64,000 bases of DNA from Thermodesulfovibrionales bacterium (GCA_031082155.1 JAVHLL010000009.1:24316-88315); one strand, 5' to 3'. Numbered from the stretch's first letter, positions 1 to 9,875 are shown. Made by a program: numbers and translations. The notes: generated by a model not told the origin, from the sequence alone.

Positions 1-2202
1 TACACGGTATTCGTACCGGGAGATGAAACTGTTCAGGGATTCCGTATTCCCCGATATGGCAGACATTGCGGTAATGGAAATTCCGTCAGGAAGCTTACTG
101 TTCAAAGTTTCCCGGTTTTTCTCAAGATCGAAGGGCGGCAGAACTTCCATATCGAAATATTCTTGTAAACCCGCAACACCGACGCCAAGCGGAGGGCCGA
201 ACGCCATTTTCGGAGTCGGATGAAATCCCTGTGTATATTCCAGGGCAACCCCGGCCCTTCGCATTGCCCGATGAAGGGCCGTCATGAGTTCAAGATGGGA
301 GAGGTGGCGCAATACACCGGTCTTGGAGAATTCAACCCGTATCTTCACCGATTTGAACCGGGGAAGCAGGGAAGGAGAGAAGCTGAGAGAATGAGCGACG
401 CCTGATTCATTGTCTCTGTTTGCCCTTTCATGACTTCTGAACTTTTCATCGCATTGTAACCCGCAGTTATGGCAGTGTTTTCTGCAGTCGCTCGTAAAGT
501 CAGCGGACAAAGCCTTCTCAAATTCTTTCCAGAGAAATTCTTTCGCAACCCCTGTGTCTATGTGATCCCAGGGCAATGTGTCATGCTGCCGGTAAGCCCT
601 TTGAGCATATGACGCTGCGTCAATGCCGGTAGTTTCCATCGCTTTTTTCCATATGCCGGAATCGAACATCTCGGTCCACCCGTCGAGACGGCATCCGAGA
701 GACCAGGCCTTCTCGACAAGCAGCGACAGGTTCTTGTCTCCCCGTGCAAAAGCTGCCTCCAGGAGGCTCATATCAACGTCATGCCCTTTGATATTTATTC
801 CCCTGCGTTTCAGCCGTTCTCTCACAAAATCTTTTTTTCTCTGAAGTTCATCCGGCGGGTTTTGACCATACCATTGGAACGGGGTATGAGCCTTGGGGAC
901 AAAGGGGGAGACGCCGACTGTGATATGAACAAATTTTTTTACGTACTGTTTGGCAATTTTCAGCGCTTTTAACGCCATACCGGGTATTGCATTGATATCT
1001 TCATCTGTCTCGGTCGGAAGCCCGACCATAAAATAGAGCTTGAGGTTCTGCCAGCCTTCTTCGAAGAGTGTTCTCAGGGCTTGCTCATATTCCTCGTCTG
1101 AGAAATCTTTATTGATAACCCTTCTCAACCTGTCTGTCCCAGCCTCCGGCGCTATGGTGAAGCCGGTTTTCCTGACAGTTTTAATCTCCTTCAGGACCTC
1201 ATGGTTGACAGCCGCTATGCGGAGAGAAGGCAGCGAAATGGCAATTTTCTGATTTCCGAACCTCCTGTTGCATTCTTTCAGTACCGCAAGGAGACAGCTA
1301 TAGTCTCCTGCGCTGAGAGAAGTAAACGCGACTTCTTCATAGCCGGTATTTTTCAGGGCGCTTTCTGTGAGAGACATAACCTTTTCAGGGCTTCTTTCCC
1401 TTACAGGCCGGTAAATCATACCTGCCTGGCAGAACCTGCACCCCATGGAGCAGCCCCTGGAAACCTCAATATTTATCCTGTCATGGATTATTGGAGCATA
1501 GGGAACGATTGGCTGGTCGGGATAAGGCGCGTCGTCAAGTGATGCAAGCATGCGCCTTCTGATTTTCTTTATTCCTTTTTCCTCCTCAGCATCGTGAATG
1601 ATGGGCACATAGATCCCCTCGATCAGAGACAATGCCTTGAGGAGCGATTCTTTCTTCATGTCACCATCTTTTTTCCATTCATGATAAGTATGCAAAATGT
1701 CCGCGATTGCTTCTTCACCGTCGCCTATCAGAAACGCGTCGATAAAAGGCAGCATGGGCAACGGGTTCACCGTGCATGGCCCGCCCGCAATAATCAGGGG
1801 AGAGGAACTGCCTGACGAATCGAGACGGTCGGCGGTCCTGAGGGGAATTTTCCCGAGAGAGAGCATATTGAGAACTGTCGTGTAGGAGAGCTCATACTGC
1901 AGACTGAACCCGATAATATCGAAATCCCTCAGGGGGCGGTTTGTCTCGAGTGAAGACAGGACCACGCCTTTTGATTTCATATATTCCTCAAGGTCAGTCC
2001 ATGGAGAAAATACCCGCTCTGCCGAGGCGAAGGGTATGTCATTGATTATCTTATAGAGAATACGGAGGCCGAGATGAGACATGCCGATCTCATAGACGTC
2101 AGGGAACGCGAGAGCGACCTTTACCGGTGTCGCTCCTTTATGAACAGCGTTTATCTCCCTGTTAATATATCTGCTTGGTTTTTGAAAAAAAGACAGGTTC
2201 AC
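1..2202 (-). CDS. B12-binding radical SAM protein fused to DUF2344 (TIGR03960/TIGR03936 type), 3' end missing
   Basis: Reading the minus strand from a GTG at 2202 gives an open frame of 734 codons that runs off the left edge. An in-frame TGA lies six codons upstream, so GTG is the only plausible start, although no Shine-Dalgarno is visible. The N-terminal part (from VALAFPDVYEIGMSHLG) matches the B12-binding-like domain. A radical SAM cluster motif GCSMGCRFC (CxxxCxxC) lies near residue 250, at about 1430-1460. A second cysteine group, CRKHCHNCGLQC, lies at about 450-490. From about residue 619 comes the DUF2344 domain (KIRVEFSKTGVLRHLSHLE). The fusion of the two modules is known, but the substrate is not; tRNA or rRNA modification is often suggested. 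Family assignment is firm, reaction unknown. Confidence 0.85.
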   Translation of the reverse strand, partial: MNLSFFQKPSRYINREINAVHKGATPVKVALAFPDVYEIGMSHLGLRILYKIINDIPFASAERVFSPWTDLEEYMKSKGVVLSSLETNRPLRDFDIIGFSLQYELSYTTVLNMLSLGKIPLRTADRLDSSGSSSPLIIAGGPCTVNPLPMLPFIDAFLIGDGEEAIADILHTYHEWKKDGDMKKESLLKALSLIEGIYVPIIHDAEEEKGIKKIRRRMLASLDDAPYPDQPIVPYAPIIHDRINIEVSRGCSMGCRFCQAGMIYRPVRERSPEKVMSLTESALKNTGYEEVAFTSLSAGDYSCLLAVLKECNRRFGNQKIAISLPSLRIAAVNHEVLKEIKTVRKTGFTIAPEAGTDRLRRVINKDFSDEEYEQALRTLFEEGWQNLKLYFMVGLPTETDEDINAIPGMALKALKIAKQYVKKFVHITVGVSPFVPKAHTPFQWYGQNPPDELQRKKDFVRERLKRRGINIKGHDVDMSLLEAAFARGDKNLSLLVEKAWSLGCRLDGWTEMFDSGIWKKAMETTGIDAASYAQRAYRQHDTLPWDHIDTGVAKEFLWKEFEKALSADFTSDCRKHCHNCGLQCDEKFRSHERANRDNESGVAHSLSFSPSLLPRFKSVKIRVEFSKTGVLRHLSHLELMTALHRAMRRAGVALEYTQGFHPTPKMAFGPPLGVGVAGLQEYFDMEVLPPFDLEKNRETLNSKLPDGISITAMSAISGNTESLNSFISRYEYRV

Positions 2203-2393
2203 TGAATAAGCATACCATCAGGAAAGCCCAATTATCAAGGCTTTATCAACTGGCGGGTGCCTTAGCCGCCGTTCATCTGTCCGCGTCTGGAGCGTACGTT
2301 ATTCTACAGCAGCGGGCTCGCCATCGTTCAAACAGTCTTTACATGACATAGCTTCTGGAGGGCGACTGCCAGGGATGTCCATCTGATAAATGT
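2203..2393. other. Divergent intergenic spacer, left part
   Basis: The 328-base gap between the divergent radical SAM gene and the diguanylate cyclase gene has no convincing coding sequence. Its right part carries the palindrome and promoter listed separately. In this left part I see no clear promoter hexamers for the minus-strand gene and no RNA structure I can name. Confidence 0.4.
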
Positions 2394-2421
2394 ATCACTC
2401 CCTACCCGGGTAGGGAGTGAT
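2394..2421. promoter_or_regulatory. Perfect 28-bp palindrome, probable activator site
   Basis: The left half ATCACTCCCTACCC is followed directly by its exact reverse complement, with no spacer. The inner CTACCC/GGGTAG halves resemble dyads bound by LuxR/FixJ/NarL-type helix-turn-helix regulators. The centre (2407.5) is about 42 bases upstream of the start predicted from the TATAAT at 2438, the class II activator position, and no good -35 box is present. No second copy was noticed in the window. Confidence 0.55.
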
Positions 2422-2437
2422 TCTCCGTTTAACAAGC

Positions 2438-2443
2438 TATAAT
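2438..2443 (+). promoter_or_regulatory. -10 box TATAAT of the diguanylate cyclase gene
   Basis: This is a perfect TATAAT 88 bases upstream of the ATG at 2531. Transcription would begin near 2450. No TTGACA-like hexamer lies 16-18 bases upstream, because that place is taken by the palindrome at 2394-2421. This fits an activator-dependent promoter. Confidence 0.5.
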
Positions 2444-2530
2444 GGATTATAAAAGATGCAGTGTGCCCGTGAATAAAAAAGGATTCACGCTTAAGAAAAA
2501 ACCGGCTATGCAATAGACCTTAAGGCTACT

Positions 2531-4084
2531 ATGTCACTTCATAAAAAAACACTGGCTATTACCGTATTGACCATCGGGAGCTTAATGCTTGTTTTGTTTT
2601 TGATCGCGCGATTTATTCTGCTGAACAGCGCTGCAGTGCTTGAAGAACAGGAAGTACGGAAAAATGTTGAGAGAGTCTTGTATGCATTCCGTGAGGATCT
2701 CGCAACTCTGAATAATACCGCTGATGACTGGGCAGCCTGGGATGATACCTATTCGTTTGTAAACGGTGAATATGATGATTATGTAAAAGTCAATCTTGTG
2801 GATTCAACATTCGTCAGTCAAAGGCTGAACCTTGTTCTGTTTCTCAACGTCAGGGGAAGGATGGTTTTTGGAAAAGCATTTAATTTACCGCAGGAAGAAG
2901 CGATGCCGGTGCCGGAGGATATACAACAACATCTCGTGCCCGATAGCCCGGTTCTCCGGCATACGGATCTCAACAGCAACGTTTCCGGAATCATTCTGCT
3001 GAAAGATGCTCCCATGCTTGTTTCTTCATGGCCGATCAGGACAAGTGGAAAAAAGGGGCCGATTCGCGGGACGTTGATCTTCGGACGGTATTTTGATTCT
3101 CCTGAAGTTAAACGGCTTGCAGCAATAACCAATCTGTCGTTTACCCTGTCACGTTTGGATGATCAGCGCTTGCTATCAGCTTTTATGAGAGAACAGGCTT
3201 CGTTTTCCGGCAATCCTCCTGTGCTGATCAGACCGGTAAGCGCAGAAAAGATTACAGGGCATACATTTCTGAACAATATTTATGGAAAACCTGTTGTTTT
3301 ATTAAACATAAAAATGCCGAGAACAATCTATCAGCAGGGCCGGAAGAGCCTCTTTTACTTTCTCCTTTCCCTTGCAGTGACCGGGCTGGTATTCATTGTG
3401 CTGACCGTATTCCTTTTCGAAAAACAGGTTTTGTCCCGTTTGCTGAGCGTTCACAAAAGCATACGCGCCATTCGGAAGAGCGGCGATCTTTCCCTGCGTG
3501 TGCCGGTGCAAGGCAGCGATGAGCTCTCAAGCCTTAAGAAGGAAATCAACAAGATGCTCGAAACACAGGAACAGACGCAGAAAGTGCTGAAAGCCTCTTC
3601 CCTGAGTGATGAATTAACCGGGTTGTATAACCGGAGAGGTTTCTTTTCTTTTGCCGAACAACAGTTGAAAGTGGCTGAACGGATGAAAAGAGGAATGCTC
3701 CTGTTGTACGGAGATGTGGACAACCTGAAAATCATTAACGATACACTGGGTCATCTGGAAGGAGACCGTACGTTAAGAGACACGGCAAAAATATTTAAAG
3801 AGACTTTTCGCGAGTCAGATATTGTTGCGCGAATTGGCGGGGATGAATTTGCAGTGCTTACCGAGATGAAGGAAGAGGTCAACGCGGAAGTGCTGACTTC
3901 CCGATTGGGAAAAAGTCTGAATTCTCGTAATACACAGGAAGGGCGGCTCTATAAAATAGCTTTAAGCATAGGTATTTCATACTATGATCCACAAAATCCC
4001 TGTGTCATCGAACAACTGCTTGCTGAAGCGGACAGAAATATGTACGAGCAGAAACGCGAAAAACAGGAAAACGGAATTACGTAA
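2531..4084 (+). CDS. Membrane diguanylate cyclase, CHASE4-HAMP-GGDEF
   Basis: This 517-residue protein has an N-terminal membrane segment (about 9-29), an extracytoplasmic CHASE4-type sensor region with the typical DDWAAWDDTYSFV motif (about 40-260), and a second membrane segment (about 268-292). A HAMP linker (about 300-350) and a GGDEF domain follow. The active site GGDEF is intact, and RESD stands exactly five residues before it, a complete RxxD inhibitory site. It should therefore make cyclic di-GMP from two GTP and be product-inhibited. The sensor ligand is unknown. The start is preceded by a modest TAAGG ribosome site. It is a single gene behind an apparently activator-type promoter. 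No EAL domain is present. Confidence 0.9.
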   Translation: MSLHKKTLAITVLTIGSLMLVLFLIARFILLNSAAVLEEQEVRKNVERVLYAFREDLATLNNTADDWAAWDDTYSFVNGEYDDYVKVNLVDSTFVSQRLNLVLFLNVRGRMVFGKAFNLPQEEAMPVPEDIQQHLVPDSPVLRHTDLNSNVSGIILLKDAPMLVSSWPIRTSGKKGPIRGTLIFGRYFDSPEVKRLAAITNLSFTLSRLDDQRLLSAFMREQASFSGNPPVLIRPVSAEKITGHTFLNNIYGKPVVLLNIKMPRTIYQQGRKSLFYFLLSLAVTGLVFIVLTVFLFEKQVLSRLLSVHKSIRAIRKSGDLSLRVPVQGSDELSSLKKEINKMLETQEQTQKVLKASSLSDELTGLYNRRGFFSFAEQQLKVAERMKRGMLLLYGDVDNLKIINDTLGHLEGDRTLRDTAKIFKETFRESDIVARIGGDEFAVLTEMKEEVNAEVLTSRLGKSLNSRNTQEGRLYKIALSIGISYYDPQNPCVIEQLLAEADRNMYEQKREKQENGIT

Positions 4085-4214
4085 AACAGCTTCAGAGAGT
4101 CGGACAAGTCCTTATTGCGGGTCTTTCCCTTAAGGCGTGCTTTCATAACGGGAGTGTATAATCTATTGGTAGGCTGCGTTTCGGTACACATTTCTTCACA
4201 CTGCAGAGAAATTA

Positions 4215-4679
4215 TTACTGTGTCGGGATTCTCCTGAATCCGCAGATTTTACGACGCCAGTATGGGTCAAACGATGAGAGGTTCGTGCCTTTGCTGACCT
4301 GAGCATGATAAAAAGATTTCTGGTCTTTCACCATACCGACATGTTTCAGGTTATCAAAAAATACAAGTGACCCGAAGTCATAAGAACTGTCCTGTGGAAC
4401 ACGGGGAAGGCTCATATAGAGTTTTCGTGCTGTTGTCCTCTTCATGATAATCCCATTGTCAGCCATAATGCGCCAGATAAAACCCGAACAGTCAAAACTC
4501 TTCAGACCAACAGCACCCCATACATACGGTTTCCCCAGATATTTTTCGAACGTTCTTTGAATTGTATCCCACATAGAATTCGATTGGTAAGCATTTTGCA
4601 AGGGTTCGGCAATTCCTGAAGTGAAGAGGAACCCCCAAATCAGGAGAGCTGAAAAGATGATGGAAACACGACGCATCAT
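4215..4679 (-). CDS. Secreted NlpC/P60-family peptidase
   Basis: This 154-residue protein starts with a signal peptide (basic MMRR, hydrophobic stretch to about 23, AEP cleavage region). The rest is one NlpC/P60 domain: the nucleophile is C64 in SFDCSGF, with H113 in NLKHVGMV and H125 in SFYHAQ completing a Cys-His-His set. Members cut D-Glu-mDAP bonds in peptidoglycan peptides, or related amide bonds, in the periplasm. There is no separate SH3 or LysM targeting domain. Its ATG overlaps the stop of the upstream DUF350 gene by four bases (4676-4679), so the two are probably translationally coupled. The exact substrate is not evident. Confidence 0.85.
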   Translation of the reverse strand: MMRRVSIIFSALLIWGFLFTSGIAEPLQNAYQSNSMWDTIQRTFEKYLGKPYVWGAVGLKSFDCSGFIWRIMADNGIIMKRTTARKLYMSLPRVPQDSSYDFGSLVFFDNLKHVGMVKDQKSFYHAQVSKGTNLSSFDPYWRRKICGFRRIPTQ

Positions 4680-4882
4680 TTGATCGCGTTGCCAAGGAGA
4701 AGGCCTAATCCGATGAATAAACCGGCAAGAAAGATAGCCACTGATTTATTGTCTGCTTTCAACTGGTCGGAGAAATGAACACCGGGGGTCATCCAGTCAA
4801 ATATCTTGTAGGCAATAAGAAAACCGGCAAGCCCTATGACTAATGAGATCAAAATAGTGAGTGAATAATTGAGAAGATCCAT
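4676..4882 (-). CDS. Small DUF350-family membrane protein
   Basis: This 68-residue protein has two hydrophobic segments (about 5-27 and 47-66) separated by a short polar loop with DWMTPGVHF. This is the pattern of one DUF350 (UPF0719) unit; longer relatives carry the unit twice. The function of the family is unknown. The start is secure: AGGAGGTTG lies a few bases before the ATG. The gene leads a two-gene operon with the NlpC/P60 hydrolase, which suggests an envelope role. Confidence 0.75.
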   Translation of the reverse strand: MDLLNYSLTILISLVIGLAGFLIAYKIFDWMTPGVHFSDQLKADNKSVAIFLAGLFIGLGLLLGNAIK

Positions 4883-5065
4883 GATACAACCTCCTGTTGT
4901 AAAAATTGGAGACCGGAAGCTGCTTTCATTATATCAGATTTATTAACCTCAACTTAACCTGAAAAACGCAATTGAATAATGTCATACAAAGCTGCGTGTC
5001 AAGAAGTGGAAAACATTGAGGAAGGAACACTCTGACAGATTTTTACCATCGGTTTCTTTCTTTTT

Positions 5066-5094
5066 TTGACAAAATATTTATTGTTTGATATAAG
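5066..5094 (+). promoter_or_regulatory. Sigma-70 promoter of the secreted protease gene
   Basis: A perfect -35 box TTGACA (5066-5071) is separated by 17 bases from TATAAG (5089-5094), one mismatch from consensus. The predicted start is near 5101, giving a leader of about 73 bases. The sequence before the -35 box is T-rich. This is the best sigma-70 promoter by eye in the window. Confidence 0.75.
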
Positions 5095-5122
5095 TATGGC
5101 AAGTCATTGCAGTATGGTATTT

Positions 5123-5168
5123 GGGGTTTTGGGGGGAAGTTTGTAATTGGGGAAGGTCTTATAGGGGG
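5123..5168 (+). promoter_or_regulatory. G-rich leader, possible RNA G-quadruplex over the ribosome site
   Basis: Four guanine runs lie in the predicted mRNA leader: 5123-5126 (4 G), 5131-5136 (6 G), 5149-5152 (4 G) and 5164-5168 (5 G), with loops of 4, 12 and 11 bases. The last run is also the Shine-Dalgarno region, six bases before the ATG at 5174. Folding of these runs would hide the ribosome site. Confidence 0.4.
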
Positions 5169-5173
5169 ATGAG

Positions 5174-8100
5174 ATGAAAAAAAGATTATGCTTACTCTCT
5201 TGTTTTGTCATTATGTTTCTCTTCGCTGGTCTGAACTTTTCTTATGCCCTGGATTCTGATGGCGATGATGATGATATTGACGATTTATATGACAACTGTC
5301 CTTCTATGCCGAATCCAGATCAATTTGATTCTGATAAGATACCTTGTACGGACCCCGTCTGTGACATAGCCTGGATATCAGATGGTTTCGGAGATGCGTG
5401 TGACAACTGTCCTTATATTTATAATCCTGACCAGCTTGATACAGACGGCGACGGTATAGGTGATGTCTGTGAGATTGCAATAACCCCGATTACTCTTATG
5501 CTTACACCGGAAAACCCTGGACCCGGTGACAGTATCCGTCTTGATGTTTGGTATTTCGGTATTGACGTGCCTGAACCTGATATTAAGATCTTTATTAACC
5601 GCAGGCTGGAGAATGAATGCAGTGCGGTAACGTGTTCTTATGAGGGAGGTCCATTCCCGGACGGCCTTGCCTATTATGTTGAATATAAGGGAACAGACGG
5701 ACTCGATTATAAGACACCCGAAGAGTTTAAAGTTCTTGAAAATGACGACTGGGACAATGACGGAGTGGTAAATAAGGACGATAACTGTCTCTTTGAGCCG
5801 AACAGCGACCAGAAAGATGAGGATATACTTGATTGTTCGACATTCCCGTGCTCATATAAAGGCGATGGTGTTGGAGATGTGTGTGACAATTGTCCAGGAA
5901 TAATCAACAGCGATCAGACAGATGCCGACAAGGATAGCGTTGGTGATATCTGTGACAACTGCAAGCCGATATATACAAATTCAGAACAGTGCATTGCTGC
6001 CAGACAAACGCGTGACTGTCTGACAACCTGCTGGCAGGAGATAGTGCCTCCCGGCTCTCCTGCCTGTTACACAGAAGACTGGTTCTGCAAGTACTGCTGT
6101 GATTCTTCAGCAACAAACTGTACTGCAAACGGAATCGCTCAATTTGACAATGATCATGATGGGGTCGGCAATGCCTGTGATGCCTGTCCTGAAACGCCGG
6201 CGTATTTAGGGCCGAATATATTCGGCTGTCCCTCATGCTATGACACCTCTACCGGGATTTTTTTAGATAAGACCGGAAGCGTTTATCCTGATGGAGTACC
6301 ATTGAATGCCTTGCATGACCACTGTATTGATAAAACACATCTGGAACTATACTATTGTGACATCGACTTGCAGGTGCAGTCGATAAATCTTGATTGCACT
6401 CAACAGTTCGGCTCGAAAAGCATTTGTTACAATAACGCCTGCAGAATGGACAAGGACGGTGACGGCATTCCTGATGAAACAGACAACTGTCCTGAATTAT
6501 CCAATGTTTCCCAAGCAGACACTGACAAAGATTGGATCGGTGATGCCTGCGATAATTGTCTCTCGGTTTATAACCAAGACCAGGAGGATTCAGATAATGA
6601 CGGATCCGGTAATGCATGTGACAACTGTCCGTATAACGCTAACGGAGATCAGGATGACAATGACGGTGATGGTATCGGCAATGCTTGCGATAACTGTCCG
6701 GAAAAAGCAAGTAAAGATCAGGAAGACAGCGACGGCGACAGTATTGGCAATCCCTGCGATAACTGTATCTACTATTCCAACGCCGGCCAGAAGGACTGGG
6801 ACGTCGACGGTATCGGCGATGACTGCGACTGCAATGACGATTTTATGGGAGCAAATGAAACCGGCGCCGACTGCGGAGGCATATGCAGTGTACAATGCCC
6901 GGACTGCATCCCTGTCATATTAAATGGAAACCCCAATGACAAGATAGACGTGGTTTTTGTGCCTGATAAGGATTATAGTGGAAACATAACACAATTCAAA
7001 AAAGATGTGATGTTCCTCATTGAGAACGGTTATTTGAACCAGAGCGCCTTTCTCGATTCACGGTGCAAATTCAATTTTTACTATTATCCACAAGAAGGCG
7101 ACTATGTATCGGCTTGTCAGAAATGGGAATTGCCGATTGATCCGAGCGATCCTATATTCATTATTCCATTCCACGTGAAATTCTGGAAATCCTGCGGGTT
7201 TAGAGATTCAACGGCAATAGTATTTACCTCAGGCGGCAGGGCATGCGCTGAGGGTGGTTCATCGACGTTTTCTACCTCACTGGAGCCCAGAGTACCTGTC
7301 CACGAATCAGGTCACGCCATATTCGGCCTGCCTGATGAATATTGTTGTGACGGCGGGTACTTCAAGCCAGCGGGCCATGCGAATATCTTTCCGTCCCTTG
7401 AAGACTGTCAGAGTTCATCTGTTAATCCTGGCTACTGTTTTGAGTTCTGTCCGACATTCAAATGCTGGCCGGGCAATGCGACAGAAATCCAGAACTGTAA
7501 AAATTGGTACAAGCAGTCAGCATGGCCGAGCTTTGAGTATGAATGCGATTGCAAGGAATATGCAACGAAGATGAACCTTGACCCGAACCAGTGCAAACCG
7601 GTGGATGGATCGGTAAACTGTTCGACAGCATGGTGGCCTTACTGGCAAGAAAGGGGGGTGTCCAACATTTATTCGCTCTCAGTACAGACACCGAACTGGT
7701 GCAACTGGAGAGGCAATGGAATGCAGGAATGCTGCGATAACGGCTGGTGGAAATCCGATGCAAACAGTTGCTATATGGTGAACGGAAATATATTCCAGCC
7801 GGATTGCGACATAAAGATTACCGATAAACTTAACAGCCTGCCTGCCTGTACGAACCCGGGAACTTCATCTCTGAAGACCCTTTCGCTTGCCGGTCAGTCT
7901 GCGGCTGCAGATAAGTTCATCGCCCTTGGATACAATATAAAAGAAGGTGTTATAACATTACTCGGTGTTGCGCTTGATTATGGTTCAACCCCGAATTATT
8001 TCAATGAATACGGACGTTTTACCGTCAGAGAACTTTCATCTTCCGGTGAAGAACTGTTCAGTATCCTGCTCTCGGATCCCCGGGAATTCAGATTCGGCAG

Positions 8101-8704
8101 TCAAGAAAATTTTGAACAGGGCATGATGATGGGCGACGACGTAAACTTCTTTGTACTGGTGCCTTTTCTTGGAGGCCTGAGGACAATAGAGATAATTGAT
8201 ACAGAGACGGGGGAAAAAGTCCATGAGGAGGATGTAACTGAACTGATTGAAGATTTCTGCCAGAAAACAAATTATCAGGAATCCGAGTGTCAGACATACA
8301 CGATGGGGGTTCCTGTGGATATCAAGCCGCAAGGGTGCCCCAATCCTTTAAACATGAAAGCGAAAGGAGTCTTGCCTGTAGCAGTTCTTGGAACAGCTTC
8401 TATCGATATATCCATGATTGATCCTGTATCGATCAAGCTGGAAGGAGTTGCTCCTGTAAAATATGCAAGGGAGGATGTGGCAACGCCATATTTGCCGTTT
8501 ACCGGAAAGACCCAGTCTGCCGACTGTACATCTGCCGGCCCCGACGGAATTACTGATTTGATTCTTAAATTCGATATAAAGTCTCTTGTCTCTGCATTAG
8601 GACCAACGAATGACAAAGAGGTCAAGGTACTGCACCTCACAGGAAAACTGAACGACGGGACATCCATTCTGGGTGAAGATGTGGTAATCATTTTGAAAAA
8701 GTAA
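5174..8704 (+). CDS. Secreted M64-like metalloprotease with thrombospondin type 3 repeats
   Basis: This 1176-residue protein has a signal peptide ending near residue 26. Aspartate-rich type 3 repeats (DSDGDGxGDxCDNCP type) cover roughly 27-110, 190-340 and 425-575; in known proteins such repeats bind calcium and form disulfides. A short ETGADCGG cysteine motif follows. The region from about 595 to 900 resembles peptidase family M64: [14 protein letters not shown], then the zinc motif [14 protein letters not shown] with H710, E711 and H714. The C-terminal 110 residues ([13 protein letters not shown] to VVIILKK) are a domain often found at the end of large secreted proteins. No sortase or autotransporter anchor was recognised. 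The many cysteines imply an oxidising extracellular location. Substrate unknown. Confidence 0.75.
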   Translation: MKKRLCLLSCFVIMFLFAGLNFSYALDSDGDDDDIDDLYDNCPSMPNPDQFDSDKIPCTDPVCDIAWISDGFGDACDNCPYIYNPDQLDTDGDGIGDVCEIAITPITLMLTPENPGPGDSIRLDVWYFGIDVPEPDIKIFINRRLENECSAVTCSYEGGPFPDGLAYYVEYKGTDGLDYKTPEEFKVLENDDWDNDGVVNKDDNCLFEPNSDQKDEDILDCSTFPCSYKGDGVGDVCDNCPGIINSDQTDADKDSVGDICDNCKPIYTNSEQCIAARQTRDCLTTCWQEIVPPGSPACYTEDWFCKYCCDSSATNCTANGIAQFDNDHDGVGNACDACPETPAYLGPNIFGCPSCYDTSTGIFLDKTGSVYPDGVPLNALHDHCIDKTHLELYYCDIDLQVQSINLDCTQQFGSKSICYNNACRMDKDGDGIPDETDNCPELSNVSQADTDKDWIGDACDNCLSVYNQDQEDSDNDGSGNACDNCPYNANGDQDDNDGDGIGNACDNCPEKASKDQEDSDGDSIGNPCDNCIYYSNAGQKDWDVDGIGDDCDCNDDFMGANETGADCGGICSVQCPDCIPVILNGNPNDKIDVVFVPDKDYSGNITQFKKDVMFLIENGYLNQSAFLDSRCKFNFYYYPQEGDYVSACQKWELPIDPSDPIFIIPFHVKFWKSCGFRDSTAIVFTSGGRACAEGGSSTFSTSLEPRVPVHESGHAIFGLPDEYCCDGGYFKPAGHANIFPSLEDCQSSSVNPGYCFEFCPTFKCWPGNATEIQNCKNWYKQSAWPSFEYECDCKEYATKMNLDPNQCKPVDGSVNCSTAWWPYWQERGVSNIYSLSVQTPNWCNWRGNGMQECCDNGWWKSDANSCYMVNGNIFQPDCDIKITDKLNSLPACTNPGTSSLKTLSLAGQSAAADKFIALGYNIKEGVITLLGVALDYGSTPNYFNEYGRFTVRELSSSGEELFSILLSDPREFRFGSQENFEQGMMMGDDVNFFVLVPFLGGLRTIEIIDTETGEKVHEEDVTELIEDFCQKTNYQESECQTYTMGVPVDIKPQGCPNPLNMKAKGVLPVAVLGTASIDISMIDPVSIKLEGVAPVKYAREDVATPYLPFTGKTQSADCTSAGPDGITDLILKFDIKSLVSALGPTNDKEVKVLHLTGKLNDGTSILGEDVVIILKK

Positions 8705-8731
8705 TTCACCTTGAAGAAGTGAATAAATGTC

Positions 8732-9547
8732 TCATCTCAAAATTCTGTTTTCTGAAATTATCCGGTACATTTCCGGCCTTCTGTCTTCGAAGAGATTATT
8801 CAGGGAAGTAACGGCTTTGTTGCGAGCCACCGCAGGGTCGATGTCCAAGGTCAGGAGAGCCTCGTTATCCGCTAGAGCCCGGACAAGGATAGTGCCGTCA
8901 GGTGCGGTGATCTGGCTCTGCCCTATGAACCTGAGCGGTGGTCCCTCCTTGCGCGTTTCCTGGCCGATGCGGTTTGCGGTGACCGCATACACCCTGTTTT
9001 CACGGCACAGTACCGGCATGGAGTTGGGACAGTGGGGGAGCACGAGGTTCGAAGGGTGCGCCACGACGTCTGCTCCCATAAGGGCAAGGGTTCTCATGGA
9101 TTCAGGGAAATACCAGTCGAAACAGATCATGATTCCGATACGGCCAATAACGGTATCCCACACCTGAAAACCGGTATCGCCCGGACTGAAAAAGAGCTTC
9201 TCTTCAAAGAACAGATGGGTTTTTCTGTAGACACCGATGAAACCGTCGGGCCCGGTCAGGACCGCACTGTTATAAAATTGTTCGCCGGCCTTTTCCGGGA
9301 GTCCGGCAACGATATGGAGGTTCTTCTTTTGGGATAACGCAGACAATGCCTGGGTTGTCTGTCCATCGGGTATTTTTTCTGAAAGCCCAGCGACTTCTTC
9401 CCGGGAGACGAACTGGTATCCTGTCGCAAAAAACTCAGGAAGGACAAGGAGGTCTGCATCGGTGTCCCTGACTGCCGAGAGAACCCTTCTGAGATTCTCT
9501 TCTGTTTTTCCGAAAACCGGACAGTATTGATAAAAACCTGCTTTCAT
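8732..9547 (-). CDS. Carbon-nitrogen hydrolase (nitrilase superfamily)
   Basis: This 271-residue single-domain enzyme carries the full catalytic set of the family: E38 in LVLPEFFATGY, K109 in VYRKTHLF and C142 in IMICFDWYFPE. Members hydrolyse amides such as omega-amides, N-carbamoyl compounds or glutaramate in the cytoplasm. The size and the motif around Cys (CFDWYFPE) suit a general aliphatic or omega-amidase, but the substrate cannot be read from the sequence. It is last in a minus-strand run, ten bases downstream of cutA, and converges on the secreted protease gene. Confidence 0.85.
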   Translation of the reverse strand: MKAGFYQYCPVFGKTEENLRRVLSAVRDTDADLLVLPEFFATGYQFVSREEVAGLSEKIPDGQTTQALSALSQKKNLHIVAGLPEKAGEQFYNSAVLTGPDGFIGVYRKTHLFFEEKLFFSPGDTGFQVWDTVIGRIGIMICFDWYFPESMRTLALMGADVVAHPSNLVLPHCPNSMPVLCRENRVYAVTANRIGQETRKEGPPLRFIGQSQITAPDGTILVRALADNEALLTLDIDPAVARNKAVTSLNNLFEDRRPEMYRIISENRILR

Positions 9548-9557
9548 AATATAGGTT

Positions 9558-9875
9558 TCAACCAGTGACGTCTTTCAGCCATCTAAGATAATCTTCATAT
9601 CCTTCAACAACCGGCATCGCAATTATCTCCGGTACCTTATAGCTATGGAGTTCTCTGACCCTTTGAGAGAGTTTCGGAAACAGTGATTTTTGGGTCTTTG
9701 CAATCATGAGGACCTCGTTCTCATCCTCAGTTTTTCCTTCCCACCTATAGATGGAACGGATATCTTTCACAATATTCACACACCCTGCAAGACGCTCCTC
9801 GACCAGAGCTTTTGCTATGTTCGCCCCTTCGTCTTCATTTGATGCGGTGATAAAAACGATAAGAGCATCCATCAT
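9558..9875 (-). CDS. cutA: Divalent-cation tolerance protein CutA1
   Basis: The 105-residue protein has the whole CutA1 fold signature: VFITASNEDEGANIAKALVEE near the start, AGCVNIV, SIYRWEGK and HSYKVPEI near residues 77-84. CutA1 is a very stable trimer linked to copper and other divalent metal tolerance; its mechanism is unclear. Two ATGs in tandem make the exact start uncertain by one residue. It sits between ogt and the nitrilase-family gene. Confidence 0.93.
   Translation of the reverse strand: MMDALIVFITASNEDEGANIAKALVEERLAGCVNIVKDIRSIYRWEGKTEDENEVLMIAKTQKSLFPKLSQRVRELHSYKVPEIIAMPVVEGYEDYLRWLKDVTG

Noticed and set aside
5250..6830. Regularly spaced similar DNA units that could suggest a CRISPR or tandem array
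   Set aside because: The units are in-frame codons for DxDGDGxGDxCDNCP repeats with variable spacing and no unique spacers.
6249..6923. Several open frames on both strands inside the protease gene, with repetitive translations
   Set aside because: They are by-products of the GAC/TGT-rich calcium-repeat codons; the 1176-codon frame has the signal peptide, domains and promoter.
8705..8731. Hairpin ATTCAC/GTGAAT after the protease gene
   Set aside because: Only six base pairs and no T-run, so not a convincing terminator.
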